From contig CAMYPM010000009.1 in NCBI GenBank assembly GCA_947290775.1, positions 3,003 to 67,002 on the forward strand: 64,000 bases of DNA, given 5' to 3'. The position numbers and the translations under genes were made by a program. A model generated the notes under the pieces. It worked only from the letters and a program-made list of their open reading frames with translations. It made no database searches and was not told where the DNA came from. Position 1 is the first letter of the stretch, and each line of letters begins with the position of its first letter. Origin of the DNA: an uncultured Bacteroidales bacterium (GTDB lineage: Bacteria > Bacteroidota > Bacteroidia > Bacteroidales > Porphyromonadaceae). Of this stretch, positions 9,404 to 17,477 are shown piece by piece.

Positions 9404-11029
9404 ATGAATAACTCCGTATATCTATTTGAAAAACCCCACAACGAGCCGGTCTATAGCTATGCACCGGGTACTCCTGAACGTAAGAAAATGCAAGAGGCAC
9501 TCGCTGAATTGGCCTCTCAAAAGCAGGAGATAATGCCTATTATAGGCGGAAAGGAGATCTCCACCGGTAACATGGGTACTGTGGTGATGCCTCATGACCA
9601 CCACCATGTATTGGCTAACTACCATAAAGTAGGGGAGAAGGAAGTGACTTTAGCCCTTGAGGCAGCACGTAAAGCGCATCACGACTGGAGCAATCTCCCT
9701 TGGACGGAGCGTGCTTCCGTGATGATGCGTATCGCACGCCTTATCGCTACTAAGTATCGCTACCAACTAGCTGCTGCGCTTATGCTTGGGCAAAGTAAAA
9801 ATCCCATGCAGGCAGAGATAGATGCTCCCTGTGAGCTAATCGATTTCCTTACTTTCAGCACCTATTATGCAGGAAAGATTTACAGCGATCAGCCCGTGAG
9901 TGACCTGACCATGCTCAATCGAATGGAGTATCGTTCTCTGGAGGGCTTTGTATTGGCCGTTACACCTTTCAACTTTACCAGTATTGCTTCCAACCTCAAC
10001 TTAGCTCCCGCTATGATGGGGAATGTAACCGTATGGAAACCCTCTACCACCTCCCTGCTAAGTAATTGGTTACTGATGAAGATTTACAAGGAGGCCGGTC
10101 TTCCCGATGGGGTAGTTAACTTCCTACCCGGGCAGGGCGCTCTTATTGGTAGGATCACCACGGCGGCTCCGGACTTAGCCGGCTTCCACTTTACCGGCTC
10201 TACGGCTACCTTCAATAGTATTTGGAAAAGCATCGCCGGTAATATTGATCACTATCATACTTATCCACGTATTGTGGGCGAAACCGGGGGAAAGAACTTT
10301 GTAATGGTGCATCCTTCAGCTTGTCCCGAAGAAGTCGCTTGTGCTTTGGTTAGAGGCGCCTTTGAGTATCAGGGACAGAAGTGCTCAGCCGCAAGCCGTG
10401 CTTATATACCGAGGAGTCTGTGGTCTAAGGTAAAGGAGGTGATGTGCGACATGATCAAGACCATTAAGATGGGTGATGTGTGTGACTTCTCCAATTTTGT
10501 AAATGCCGTAATTGATGAAGCCTCTTTCGATAATCTGGCTGCCTACATCAATCGAGCAAAGCAAAGCGCCGATGCCGAGATCCTTATCGGAGGAAATTGC
10601 GATAAGTCGGTAGGCTACTTTGTGGAGCCTACGGTGATTGTAGTGAACAAACCGGATTATGAAACCATGTGCGATGAGCTGTTTGGGCCTGTGCTAAGTG
10701 TATTTGTATATGAGGATAGTGACTACACCGATACACTTCGTTTGGTCGATAAAACATCCCCCTACGGACTTACCGGCTCTATCTTCTCCTACGATCGATA
10801 TGCCACGGAAGAGGCGCTTGCTCTCTTGCAACATGCAGCAGGTAACTTCTATATCAATGACAAGCCCACGGGAGCGGTAGTCGGGCAGCAACCTTTCGGT
10901 GGCTCGCGTGCCAGTGGAACCAACGACAAGGCCGGTGGTCCCATTAATCTGCTCAAGTGGTGCTCGCCGCGTTGTATCAAAGAAACTTATACGCCGCCTA
11001 CAGATTATAGGTATCCATTCTTGGGTTAA
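9404..11029 (+). CDS. pruA: L-glutamate gamma-semialdehyde (P5C) dehydrogenase
   Basis: 541 residues, the typical length of the stand-alone P5C dehydrogenase. The aldehyde dehydrogenase core shows AVTPFNFTSI (near 185), the catalytic Glu in ETGGKN (near 290), and the catalytic Cys in GAFEYQGQKCSAASR (near 327). It oxidises glutamate semialdehyde to glutamate with NAD+. The start at 9404 lies 21 bp after ctlX and follows an AAGAAA-rich leader. It completes the citrulline to ornithine to glutamate pathway encoded in this three-gene operon; no proline dehydrogenase is fused or adjacent. Confidence 0.95.
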   Translation: MNNSVYLFEKPHNEPVYSYAPGTPERKKMQEALAELASQKQEIMPIIGGKEISTGNMGTVVMPHDHHHVLANYHKVGEKEVTLALEAARKAHHDWSNLPWTERASVMMRIARLIATKYRYQLAAALMLGQSKNPMQAEIDAPCELIDFLTFSTYYAGKIYSDQPVSDLTMLNRMEYRSLEGFVLAVTPFNFTSIASNLNLAPAMMGNVTVWKPSTTSLLSNWLLMKIYKEAGLPDGVVNFLPGQGALIGRITTAAPDLAGFHFTGSTATFNSIWKSIAGNIDHYHTYPRIVGETGGKNFVMVHPSACPEEVACALVRGAFEYQGQKCSAASRAYIPRSLWSKVKEVMCDMIKTIKMGDVCDFSNFVNAVIDEASFDNLAAYINRAKQSADAEILIGGNCDKSVGYFVEPTVIVVNKPDYETMCDELFGPVLSVFVYEDSDYTDTLRLVDKTSPYGLTGSIFSYDRYATEEALALLQHAAGNFYINDKPTGAVVGQQPFGGSRASGTNDKAGGPINLLKWCSPRCIKETYTPPTDYRYPFLG

Positions 11030-11055
11030 TAGTAACTTTGAAGCGACAAGAAGAA

Positions 11056-11904
11056 ATGATGATGAAAACAGTAAAATCTTTATTACTCCTTTCCTTGCTT
11101 AGCCTGCTCCTTTGGGGAACAAAAAGCCAAAGTTTTGCCCAAAGCTCCAGAAAAGTAACGAGAGAAGTACCCATTAGCCAAGTGCGCCAAATAGAAGTAA
11201 GTGACAATATTATTGTCGATTTGACGCAAGGAAGTACCGAAAGCGCTGTCGTACATACAACCGATAAATTGCTGGGATATGTAGAAGTTAAGCAGGAGGG
11301 CGACAAGCTCAGTATACGATTGAAGGAGAGCAATCCCCTGAGACGAATTCGTAAGGAACACTACGTATTGGTATCCCTTACGCTTCCCTCCCTCAATTCT
11401 ATTACTCTTACCGGTGCTGCTGAAGTGCGCAGCAAGGGAGATTTTGAGGCTGACAAATTGATCCTCTCTCTCTCCGGAGGTAGTGAACTAAAAGGGCTTA
11501 GGGCACTAACAAAAACAACCATTATCTCCCTTTCCGGAGCCTCTGAGCTGGATGGCTCTATCGTAGGAACAGTAAGCTTAGTAGCCTCCGGAAATAGTGA
11601 GGGCAATATACACATCGGCAGTGCCCCCATGGTTGTACTGAGTGTGTCGGGGAATAGTGAGATTGAACTCTCCGGAGCGGCTAACCAAACAGAGATTGTG
11701 GCCAGTGGAGCTTCGGAAATAGATGCAGATAAGTTTCGTACCGCAGAGGCCGACGTAGTGGCTTCGGGATCTTCCGAGGTGGCTATTGCCGTCTCTCGTA
11801 AGCTCGACTATACCCTCTCCGGATCAAGTGAGCTGGAAGTATATGGCAGGCCTCAAATCTCCCGCGCACAACAGACGGGGATGTCGGAATTTATGCTAAA
11901 GTAG
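11056..11904 (+). CDS. GIN-domain (DUF2807) secreted protein
   Basis: 282 residues from the ATG triplet at 11056. A TTG 18 bp upstream is in frame but lies inside a promoter-like TAACTTTG (11033-11040), so it is an unlikely start. A signal peptide covers about residues 1-27 and ends in QSFAQS. The rest is a repetitive beta-structure with many SGxSE and GxSE turns (for example SGASEL, SGNSEI, SGSSEL), the hallmark of the head GIN/DUF2807 domain, a right-handed beta-helix found in Bacteroidota envelope proteins. Function is unknown; the old name 'putative auto-transporter adhesin' is not supported by evidence here. Confidence 0.8.
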   Translation: MMMKTVKSLLLLSLLSLLLWGTKSQSFAQSSRKVTREVPISQVRQIEVSDNIIVDLTQGSTESAVVHTTDKLLGYVEVKQEGDKLSIRLKESNPLRRIRKEHYVLVSLTLPSLNSITLTGAAEVRSKGDFEADKLILSLSGGSELKGLRALTKTTIISLSGASELDGSIVGTVSLVASGNSEGNIHIGSAPMVVLSVSGNSEIELSGAANQTEIVASGASEIDADKFRTAEADVVASGSSEVAIAVSRKLDYTLSGSSELEVYGRPQISRAQQTGMSEFMLK

Positions 11905-11930
11905 TACAGCGCATTAGCAGCTCAGAATGC

Positions 11931-11973
11931 AAGAGTGTGCAAGTAGGTAAACGGCTTGCACACTCTTTTTTTT
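11931..11973 (+). terminator. Intrinsic terminator after the GIN-domain gene
   Basis: A perfect 13-bp inverted repeat (AAGAGTGTGCAAG at 11931-11943, complement at 11955-11967) is followed by a run of T. Confidence 0.93.
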
Positions 11974-12015
11974 ACGCCTGAGGAGGATAACCCATACGTT
12001 CTGATCTTTTCTGTC

Positions 12016-12081
12016 AAACATCTGTATCTTTCAAGCAAAACATCTGTATCTTTCAAACGAAACATCTCTACCTTTCCCTCT
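12016..12081. repeat. 22-bp-period intergenic repeat, core CATCTGTAT
   Basis: Three units start at 12016, 12038 and 12060, exactly 22 bp apart. Each reads [G/C]AAA-CATCTGTAT-CTTTC-N4; the third is degenerate. The scaffold GAAA-N9-CTTTC-N4 recurs at 30204 and 42348 with the same spacing. The rest of the 500-bp gap between 11904 and 12406 holds two terminators and a second repeat block. Confidence 0.8.
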
Positions 12082-12201
12082 CCCGATTAAATAGGGTTGC
12101 CGCACAACCGGTTTGGGGAAAGAGAAGGCACGTATGCCCGGCTTTATTCGTTTATACCCATTCCATTGATACTACCGAAGTACGCAGGAATAGATCCGAA
12201 T

Positions 12202-12289
12202 GAAAAATTTTTTTGTACCGGATGAAAAAATTTTTTCTTCGCCAACAAAAATATTTTTCTTCGTGATGAAATTTTCGTTTGCTCGTGAT
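12202..12289. repeat. 22-bp-period intergenic repeat, A/T core
   Basis: Four units start at 12202, 12224, 12246 and 12268, exactly 22 bp apart. Each has a GAAA or CAAA start, an A-run to T-run centre, then CTTC or a similar element and GTGAT or GGAT. Sequence varies more than at 12016 but the phase is perfect. Confidence 0.7.
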
Positions 12290-12334
12290 ACTTTTCTAAA
12301 GGATGGCTTACGCTGAATTATTTATAGGGATATA

Positions 12335-12370
12335 AAAAATGACCCTACTTCTCGCAGGAGAAATAGGGTC
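12335..12370 (-). terminator. Intrinsic terminator after tnaA
   Basis: GACCCTA at 12341-12347 pairs with TAGGGTC at 12364-12370, with further pairing inside (CTTCTC with GAGAA). Read on the minus strand it is followed by ATTTTTTATA. It lies 36 bp past the tnaA stop. Confidence 0.88.
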
Positions 12371-12405
12371 GTATAAAGTTTCTTTATCGACTCAACAAAG
12401 GGAGC

Positions 12406-13785
12406 TTAGTGAGCGCGCTCTAATTCAACGGTGAAGTGGCGCATTACAGGAAGCTCCTTAGTGATAACGAAACCGCGCGTAATGGACTCGCGACGATCGT
12501 ACACATTCTTCATTGCAGCTGCAATCACATCCATGTGGTTATTGGTGTATGTACGTCTCGGAATAGCCAAACGGAGCAACTCGAGCCTCGGATAGCGGTT
12601 CTCACGGGTTACGGGATCGCGGTCGGCAAGTATCGTTCCAATTTCAACTCCACGAATGCCGGCTTCTAAGTACAATTCAATAGCTAAGGTTTGTGCAATG
12701 AACTCCTCTTTGGGGGTATGCGTAAGTACCTTCTTTGCGTCAATGAAGATAGCGTGTCCTCCGGCAGGTCGCTGGTAAGGAACTCCGTATTCGTCTAACT
12801 TAGCAGCAAGATATTCCACCTGCTTGATACGTGTTTCAAGCGTGTCGAACTCTGTACCCTCATCTAAACCTTGCGCAAGCGCATTCATATCGCGTCCCGA
12901 CATACCTCCGTAAGTGATAAAGCCTTCGTTCATCACGCAGAACATCTGACATTTGCGCCAGAGAGCTTCGTCGCGGAAAGCAACGAATCCACCCATATTG
13001 ACGATGGCATCCTTCTTGCTGCTCATCGTCATAATGTCTGCATAGGAGAGCATTTCTTTCGTGATCTCCTTGATTGTCTTGTCCTTATACTCCGGCTCGC
13101 GCGTTTTGATGAAGTAAGCATTTTCAGCGAAACGAGCACCGTCAATTTGCACTAGAACGCCATACTTGTGGCAAAGCGCACTTGTTTCGCGTATGTTTTT
13201 CATGCTCACGGGCTGACCTCCGGCTGTGTTATTGGTGATTGTCAAAACAACGCAAGGAATATCCTTCTTGTCGCGTGACTTAAGGGCAGCCTCTAATTTG
13301 TTGAGATCCATTTCGCCCTTGAAAGGAATTTCGAGCTGTGTGTCGGCAGCTGCATCTATGGTGCAGTCCAAAGCAATAGCCTTACGGAACTCAATATGAC
13401 CCTTCGTGGTATCGAAGTGTGAGTTGCCCGGCACCAAATCACCCTCTTTCAGAATAGATGAATAGAGTACATTCTCTGCCGCACGACCTTGGTGTGTAGG
13501 CAAGAAGTAGTCAAAGCCTAAGATATTTTTGATGGCATCCTTCATCTTGTAGTATGAAGAGGCACCGGCATAGCTCTCATCGCCTAACATAATGGCTCCC
13601 CACTGCTTGTCGCTCATAGCACCTGTGCCTGAGTCGGTGAGTAGGTCGATATAAACCTGTTCGCTCTTTAAATTGAAGAGGTTGTACTTAGCCTCCTTGA
13701 TCCACTTTTCACGCTCTTGGCGTGTGCTGCGCCTAATAGGCTCAACCATCTTTATACGATAGGATTCTGCAAAAGGTAATTCCAT
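12406..13785 (-). CDS. tnaA: Tryptophanase (tryptophan indole-lyase)
   Basis: 459 residues of the beta-eliminating PLP lyase family. It is told apart from tyrosine phenol-lyase by the HFDTTKGH segment (Asp125, where tyrosine phenol-lyase has Thr) and by GVEIG near residue 386 (tyrosine phenol-lyase has an Arg there). The PLP Lys is in MSSKKDA (Lys257 or Lys258) and the conserved Arg in DGARFAENAYF. It splits tryptophan to indole, pyruvate and ammonia. It is monocistronic with its own promoter and terminator. Indole production is a known trait of several Porphyromonas species. No TnaC-type leader peptide is apparent in the roughly 60-nt leader. Confidence 0.93.
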   Translation of the reverse strand: MELPFAESYRIKMVEPIRRSTRQEREKWIKEAKYNLFNLKSEQVYIDLLTDSGTGAMSDKQWGAIMLGDESYAGASSYYKMKDAIKNILGFDYFLPTHQGRAAENVLYSSILKEGDLVPGNSHFDTTKGHIEFRKAIALDCTIDAAADTQLEIPFKGEMDLNKLEAALKSRDKKDIPCVVLTITNNTAGGQPVSMKNIRETSALCHKYGVLVQIDGARFAENAYFIKTREPEYKDKTIKEITKEMLSYADIMTMSSKKDAIVNMGGFVAFRDEALWRKCQMFCVMNEGFITYGGMSGRDMNALAQGLDEGTEFDTLETRIKQVEYLAAKLDEYGVPYQRPAGGHAIFIDAKKVLTHTPKEEFIAQTLAIELYLEAGIRGVEIGTILADRDPVTRENRYPRLELLRLAIPRRTYTNNHMDVIAAAMKNVYDRRESITRGFVITKELPVMRHFTVELERAH

Positions 13786-13852
13786 ATAATTTATGACTTA
13801 ATAGTTTATTGTTTCGTTTGTAGTTTTCTTATAGGTTGTTGCTCTGCTCTTG

Positions 13853-13860
13853 CAAAAATA
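13853..13860 (-). promoter_or_regulatory. Promoter -7 element for tnaA
   Basis: Read on the minus strand this is TATTTTTG, matching TAnnTTTG. The predicted transcript starts near 13846, about 60 nt before the tnaA ATG. Confidence 0.6.
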
Positions 13861-13911
13861 CGGAAAATAAAGCACAACAATGTGATAATGCCGTTGTAAG
13901 TGGATATTTGA

Positions 13912-13946
13912 AAAGAAGGGGATTGAGCGAAAAGGCACCCTTCTTT
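13912..13946. terminator. Hairpin upstream of tnaA
   Basis: A 9-bp perfect inverted repeat (AAAGAAGGG at 13912-13920, complement at 13938-13946). It lies between the tnaA promoter and the lipoprotein gene 14184-14567, both on the minus strand. It could be a backup terminator. Otherwise 13861-14099 shows nothing I can identify. Confidence 0.45.
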
Positions 13947-14099
13947 CCTTTATACATTGCCCAATTCCTTTGACATAAGGCTGAGCATCGGGCTAAGTAA
14001 AGGCGTAATTTGCCGGAGAACCAAGCCCGGTAGTGGATAGTAATCCTAAGATAAGGGCATTACATCGCTTTTCTTCCGTTGGTGACAGGGGATAAAAAC

Positions 14100-14141
14100 T
14101 TAGGGAGGAGTCGCGACTTTTCGTCTCGGCTCCTCCCTAAT
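14100..14141 (-). terminator. Terminator after the Ig-like lipoprotein genes
   Basis: An 11-bp inverted repeat (TTAGGGAGGAG paired with CTCCTCCCTAA) is followed on the minus strand by GTTTTTATCC. It lies 43 bp past the stop of 14184-14567. Confidence 0.88.
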
Positions 14142-14183
14142 AGAATTTTAAATTTCCAATATTACTAGGAAAGTAGGCAGTTT

Positions 14184-14567
14184 TTACTTCTTCTCTTCAG
14201 GAGCAGGAGTTTCTGCAGCTGTTACCTTAACTGTAAGGTCGGTAGCAGCTTCTATATTGCGATCACTATCGTAAAGTACAGCCTTGATGGTGCAAGAACC
14301 TTCCTTAAGACCCTTCACTACGAGTGTTCTCGTATTGATATCAGCTATAGCCTTGTCTGAAACGAACCATTTAATATCCGTTACCTTTTGTTCGGGTTCA
14401 ATTTTCACTTCAAGAGGTTCACTAGACTTTCCTGCAACGATAGTCAGTTCAGAAGGTGTGATTTTGATAGTCTTCGTATAAGTGGGTTCATCTGACTTAC
14501 AAGAAGTAGCAAACAAAGCTACCATAGCAAGTGAGGCAAATGCAATAAATAATCTTTTCATACTCAT
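14184..14567 (-). CDS. Small Ig-like-fold lipoprotein
   Basis: 127 residues. A lipoprotein signal ends in the lipobox-like FATSC (Cys23). The mature part looks like one bacterial Ig-like (Big_2-type) domain: ITPSELTIVAG, then a WFVSDKAIADIN strand pair and the VKGLKEGSCTIKA turn. A short Pro/Glu/Lys-rich tail follows. The neighbour 14663-14995 is a second lipoprotein of the same general design, in the same direction with a 95-bp gap, so the two probably form one operon ending at the terminator near 14100. Such proteins are usually anchored on the outer surface; no binding partner can be inferred. Confidence 0.75.
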   Translation of the reverse strand: MSMKRLFIAFASLAMVALFATSCKSDEPTYTKTIKITPSELTIVAGKSSEPLEVKIEPEQKVTDIKWFVSDKAIADINTRTLVVKGLKEGSCTIKAVLYDSDRNIEAATDLTVKVTAAETPAPEEKK

Positions 14568-14662
14568 TAGTTGATTTGTTGTGATAAATCTTTTTTTTGC
14601 TGTTCTAAGTTTCTCTTACTTGTAGAAATGTACGCAGTGTAAATTTCTGCAGATAGAAAAAA

Positions 14663-14995
14663 TTACTTTTTTACAAGCACCTTGATACCACAGGTCTTAT
14701 CACCGGCCTTAATAACTATATCCGCTTCTCCCGGGCCTACAGCTGTAATTACAAGCCCTTCTACGGTAGCCACTTCAGTATTGCTGCTCTCCAATACAGG
14801 ATCTGCGGCACCTAAGGGAACAACCTCAATATCGTTAGCTGTATGTGTTCTACCAACCCTCAGGCTTACAAAGGCCCTTTGTACAGATACGCTTTGTACA
14901 TCTATTTTAGGCCATTTTGTCTTTGGTTCGCATGAGGTGGCGAGAAGTAAAAAGCCGAAAGAGAGCACTAATGCACTCGCAAATAGTTTCTTCAT
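14663..14995 (-). CDS. Small Ig-like-fold lipoprotein
   Basis: 110 residues with a lipoprotein signal ending in LLATSC (Cys22). The mature region carries an Ig-like pattern: VLESSNTEVATVEG followed by VITAVGPGEADIVIKA, the usual Big_2-type strand, Asn/Asp turn and Gly-x-Gly-x-Ala motif. It is slightly shorter than a full Big_2 domain and has no second domain. It is the first gene of a likely two-gene minus-strand operon with 14184-14567. A good promoter lies 88 bp upstream. Confidence 0.72.
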   Translation of the reverse strand: MKKLFASALVLSFGFLLLATSCEPKTKWPKIDVQSVSVQRAFVSLRVGRTHTANDIEVVPLGAADPVLESSNTEVATVEGLVITAVGPGEADIVIKAGDKTCGIKVLVKK

Positions 14996-15082
14996 TGTTA
15001 TATTCTATTCCTTATCATTAACTTCAAACCTTAAGCACCTTTCGCTCTTTTCAGAAAGAGGGGTATGCGCTTCAATGTGCAG

Positions 15083-15090
15083 CAAAGATA
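15083..15090 (-). promoter_or_regulatory. Promoter -7 element for the Ig-like lipoprotein pair
   Basis: Minus-strand TATCTTTG matches TAnnTTTG. A TTG on the same strand (CAA at 15110-15112) sits 19 bp upstream, the expected -33 spacing. The remainder of 15091-15367 shows no gene. Confidence 0.65.
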
Positions 15091-15367
15091 AAGAAACTAT
15101 TTTATATGACAAGAGCAAAGATTAATATATTTTGCGTTACTCTGCCTATAGTATCTACTTCAATATGCTAAAGCAGAGGCATTGTTTTGCATTATTATGA
15201 AATATTGAAGGGTGCGAGGGAATGCGTTCTGTAGCCTTTCTGTTTCCATATTTTGGTAAAGAATTTGTTCTTTGCTAGCTCTCTTGTGGCGCAAGTTTTG
15301 TTATTCGGAGGTTACATAAGGAAGAAAAGGAAGCCTTGAATAGTGGTTTCTACCACAAATTATTTGT

Positions 15368-15375
15368 TACCTTTG
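15368..15375 (+). promoter_or_regulatory. Promoter -7 element for the 15428 lipoprotein operon
   Basis: TACCTTTG matches the -7 consensus. The predicted leader is about 45 nt. Confidence 0.65.
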
Positions 15376-15427
15376 TGAAAACAATTGTGAAACTAATATT
15401 ACACAGGAAACCTGAAACCCAACATTT

Positions 15428-16549
15428 ATGAAAAGAATCGTATTGAAAGTATGGAATGTGGTACTATCATTAGGTGCCATGACGCTTCTACTCGCCTCCT
15501 GTTCATCTAAGGAGCAAGCTAATATAGAGGCCGATATTCTAAAGGTACAAGTAAGCGGAGTAAAGCTAATCCGTGAAGCTGTGATAACTAACGATGCCGT
15601 AACAATGGTTGCTGCACCGGGTGAAGATGTGACGGCTGTAGTACCTACCTTTATTTTAAGTGAAGGCGCAACGATCACTCCTGCCAATGGAGCCGCTCAG
15701 GACTTCACCAATCCGGTTATCTATACCGTAACTGCTGAGGACAAAGTGACGCAGAAGAAATATACGGTCTCAATTAATGTACTCCCCAAAGAGAAGTCTG
15801 AGAAGATCGTAACCTATAGCTTCGAGGATATTCGTTTACAGAAGGATACTTATCAGGTATTCCTCATCAAGGGAGAGAATGGTGCTCCCGATAGCGAATG
15901 GGGTAGCAGTAACTTAGGCTATGCGCTTACAGGAATGGCTAAAACGCCGGAAGACTACCCTGCTACACAGGCTGCAGACGGATATAAGGGTAAATGCCTA
16001 AAGTTGACCACTAAAGATACGGGAGAGGCCGGTAAAATGTTTGGCGCTCCTTTGGCAGCCGGAAGTTTATTCTTGGGTGTTTTGGATGCGAAAAATATCG
16101 CCGCGGAGCCTCTTAAGGCAACCCAATTTGGCATACCTGTAACCCAAGTTCCTACCAAGATAACCGGTTACTATAAGTACACCGCAGGCAAGAAGTACAT
16201 GGAAAATGGGAAGGAGGCTGCGGATAAGAAAGATCACTTTGATATTTATGGTATCTTCTACGAGGTTACTCCGGAAGTGCCTATGCTGGATGGTACAAAT
16301 GCCAAGACAAGCCCCAATATAGTATTGATGGCACAGATAGAGAGTACCGCTGAACCTACAGAGTGGACTTCTTTTGAGATCCCCTTCAAGGAAATGAATG
16401 GTAAAAAGGTGGATGCTAAGAAGTTAGCCGAAGGTAAATATAACTTCTCTATCATCATTAGCTCCAGTGCAAACGGTGCTTCATACTCAGGTGCCGTAGA
16501 GAGTACGCTCTTGATGGACGAATTGTCTGTACACTATACGGCAGAGTAA
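15428..16549 (+). CDS. PCMD-type surface lipoprotein
   Basis: 373 residues. A lipoprotein signal ends in LLLASCSS (Cys25). Residues about 35-115 form an Ig-like prodomain with the pattern ATITPANGAAQDF and YTVTAEDKVTQKKYTVSI seen in many Bacteroidota surface lipoproteins. The C-terminal two thirds begin with TYSFEDI and continue through GYKGKCLKLTT and a TKITGYYKY segment to an ESTLLMDELSV end, the order seen in PCMD ('putative carbohydrate metabolism domain') proteins. That domain has a jelly-roll fold and may bind glycans. It is probably cotranscribed with the beta-barrel gene 12 bp downstream. Confidence 0.68.
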   Translation: MKRIVLKVWNVVLSLGAMTLLLASCSSKEQANIEADILKVQVSGVKLIREAVITNDAVTMVAAPGEDVTAVVPTFILSEGATITPANGAAQDFTNPVIYTVTAEDKVTQKKYTVSINVLPKEKSEKIVTYSFEDIRLQKDTYQVFLIKGENGAPDSEWGSSNLGYALTGMAKTPEDYPATQAADGYKGKCLKLTTKDTGEAGKMFGAPLAAGSLFLGVLDAKNIAAEPLKATQFGIPVTQVPTKITGYYKYTAGKKYMENGKEAADKKDHFDIYGIFYEVTPEVPMLDGTNAKTSPNIVLMAQIESTAEPTEWTSFEIPFKEMNGKKVDAKKLAEGKYNFSIIISSSANGASYSGAVESTLLMDELSVHYTAE

Positions 16550-16561
16550 TAAAATACTTTT

Positions 16562-17326
16562 ATGATGCGTACCTGTAGGCTGCTTGTTGCCTTATTGCTT
16601 CTTTCTCTTCCCACGACGTTGGTACAAGCAAATCCGTTTGATCGGATGCGTGAGAAGGGTTGGACCTTTGAATTGCGTGCCGGATGTAATCTTGGTGGGG
16701 TAACGCCTATACCATTACCTGCTGAAGTACGTAAGATTGAGCACTTCAATCCTCGGTTTAATGCACAGTTGGAGCTTACGGCTACTAACTGGATGCAGGA
16801 GCATATAGGGCTTTCTTTGGGATTGCGTTTTGAGCAGATGGGCATGGAAACAAAGGCCCAAGTGAAGAACTATAAGATGGAGCTAATCAATGAGGGTGCA
16901 GTAATGACAGGTGTGTGGACAGGTCGTGTGCAGACTACCTTCTCTGCCTCCTATCTGACTCTCCCCTTACAGATGGTCTACCGCTTTAATGATGCAATCA
17001 AGTTCAGCGCAGGTACCTACTTTTCTTGGCGATTCGATGGAGACTTCCACGGGGTCGTCTCGGATGGTCACTTCCGTCGCGGATCTTCCACAGGTGAGAA
17101 AATAGTATTTGACAAGGATACGAAAAGCCCCTATACGTTTAAGGATTACCTTTCTCCCATTTCTGTAGGAATTCAGTTGGGAGGGAGTGCCCGTGTCTAC
17201 AAGAACTTATTGTTCTTCGCGGATATGAAGTATGGGCTCAATGGTATCTTCAAGAAGAACTTTAAAACGCTCTCCTTTGCGATGCACCCCTTCTATTTGG
17301 GGACGGGGTTTGCGTATAGGTTTTGA
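16562..17326 (+). CDS. Outer-membrane beta-barrel protein
   Basis: 254 residues with a signal peptide (about 1-23, ending VQANP). The body alternates hydrophobic and polar residues in about eight strands, such as GWTFELRAGCNLGG, HIGLSLGLRFEQ and YLTLPLQMVYRF, and ends in an aromatic terminal strand GTGFAYRF with C-terminal Phe. This is the pattern of the PorT/OMP_b-brl_2 class of small Bacteroidota barrels. It lies 12 bp downstream of the PCMD lipoprotein and before a strong terminator, so the two form an operon. It may display or assemble with the lipoprotein; that is inference. Confidence 0.72.
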   Translation: MMRTCRLLVALLLLSLPTTLVQANPFDRMREKGWTFELRAGCNLGGVTPIPLPAEVRKIEHFNPRFNAQLELTATNWMQEHIGLSLGLRFEQMGMETKAQVKNYKMELINEGAVMTGVWTGRVQTTFSASYLTLPLQMVYRFNDAIKFSAGTYFSWRFDGDFHGVVSDGHFRRGSSTGEKIVFDKDTKSPYTFKDYLSPISVGIQLGGSARVYKNLLFFADMKYGLNGIFKKNFKTLSFAMHPFYLGTGFAYRF

Positions 17327-17353
17327 GTGAGCGTGCGCATTACAATGAGCAGA

Positions 17354-17387
17354 CGAGGGGCACGGAGATGGTGCCCCTCGTTTCTTA
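17354..17387 (+). terminator. Terminator after the beta-barrel gene
   Basis: A 10-bp perfect inverted repeat (CGAGGGGCAC at 17354-17363, complement at 17371-17380) is followed by a T-rich tail. Confidence 0.92.
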
Positions 17388-17441
17388 TTTAGCTTGGTTA
17401 ATCGCTTGAAAGAGACTTAATGCGGTAAAATAGTATTTCAC

Positions 17442-17449
17442 TAACTTTG
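17442..17449 (+). promoter_or_regulatory. Promoter -7 element for the nucleotidyltransferase gene
   Basis: TAACTTTG, followed by GCGG, matches TAnnTTTG and lies 29 bp before the start codon. Confidence 0.65.
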
Positions 17450-17477
17450 CGGTCGCAAGGCTCAAAAAAAAGAAGAT

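Noticed and set aside
11038..11055. TTG start for the GIN-domain gene
   Set aside because: The TTG lies inside a TAACTTTG promoter-like element, and three ATGs in a row follow 18 bp later with a normal signal peptide.
12000..12300. CRISPR array
   Set aside because: Units are 22 bp with no separate spacers of constant length, and no cas genes are present in the window.
12406..13785. Tyrosine phenol-lyase instead of tryptophanase
   Set aside because: The substrate-specificity positions carry Asp125 and the EIG segment typical of tryptophanase, not the Thr and Arg of tyrosine phenol-lyase.
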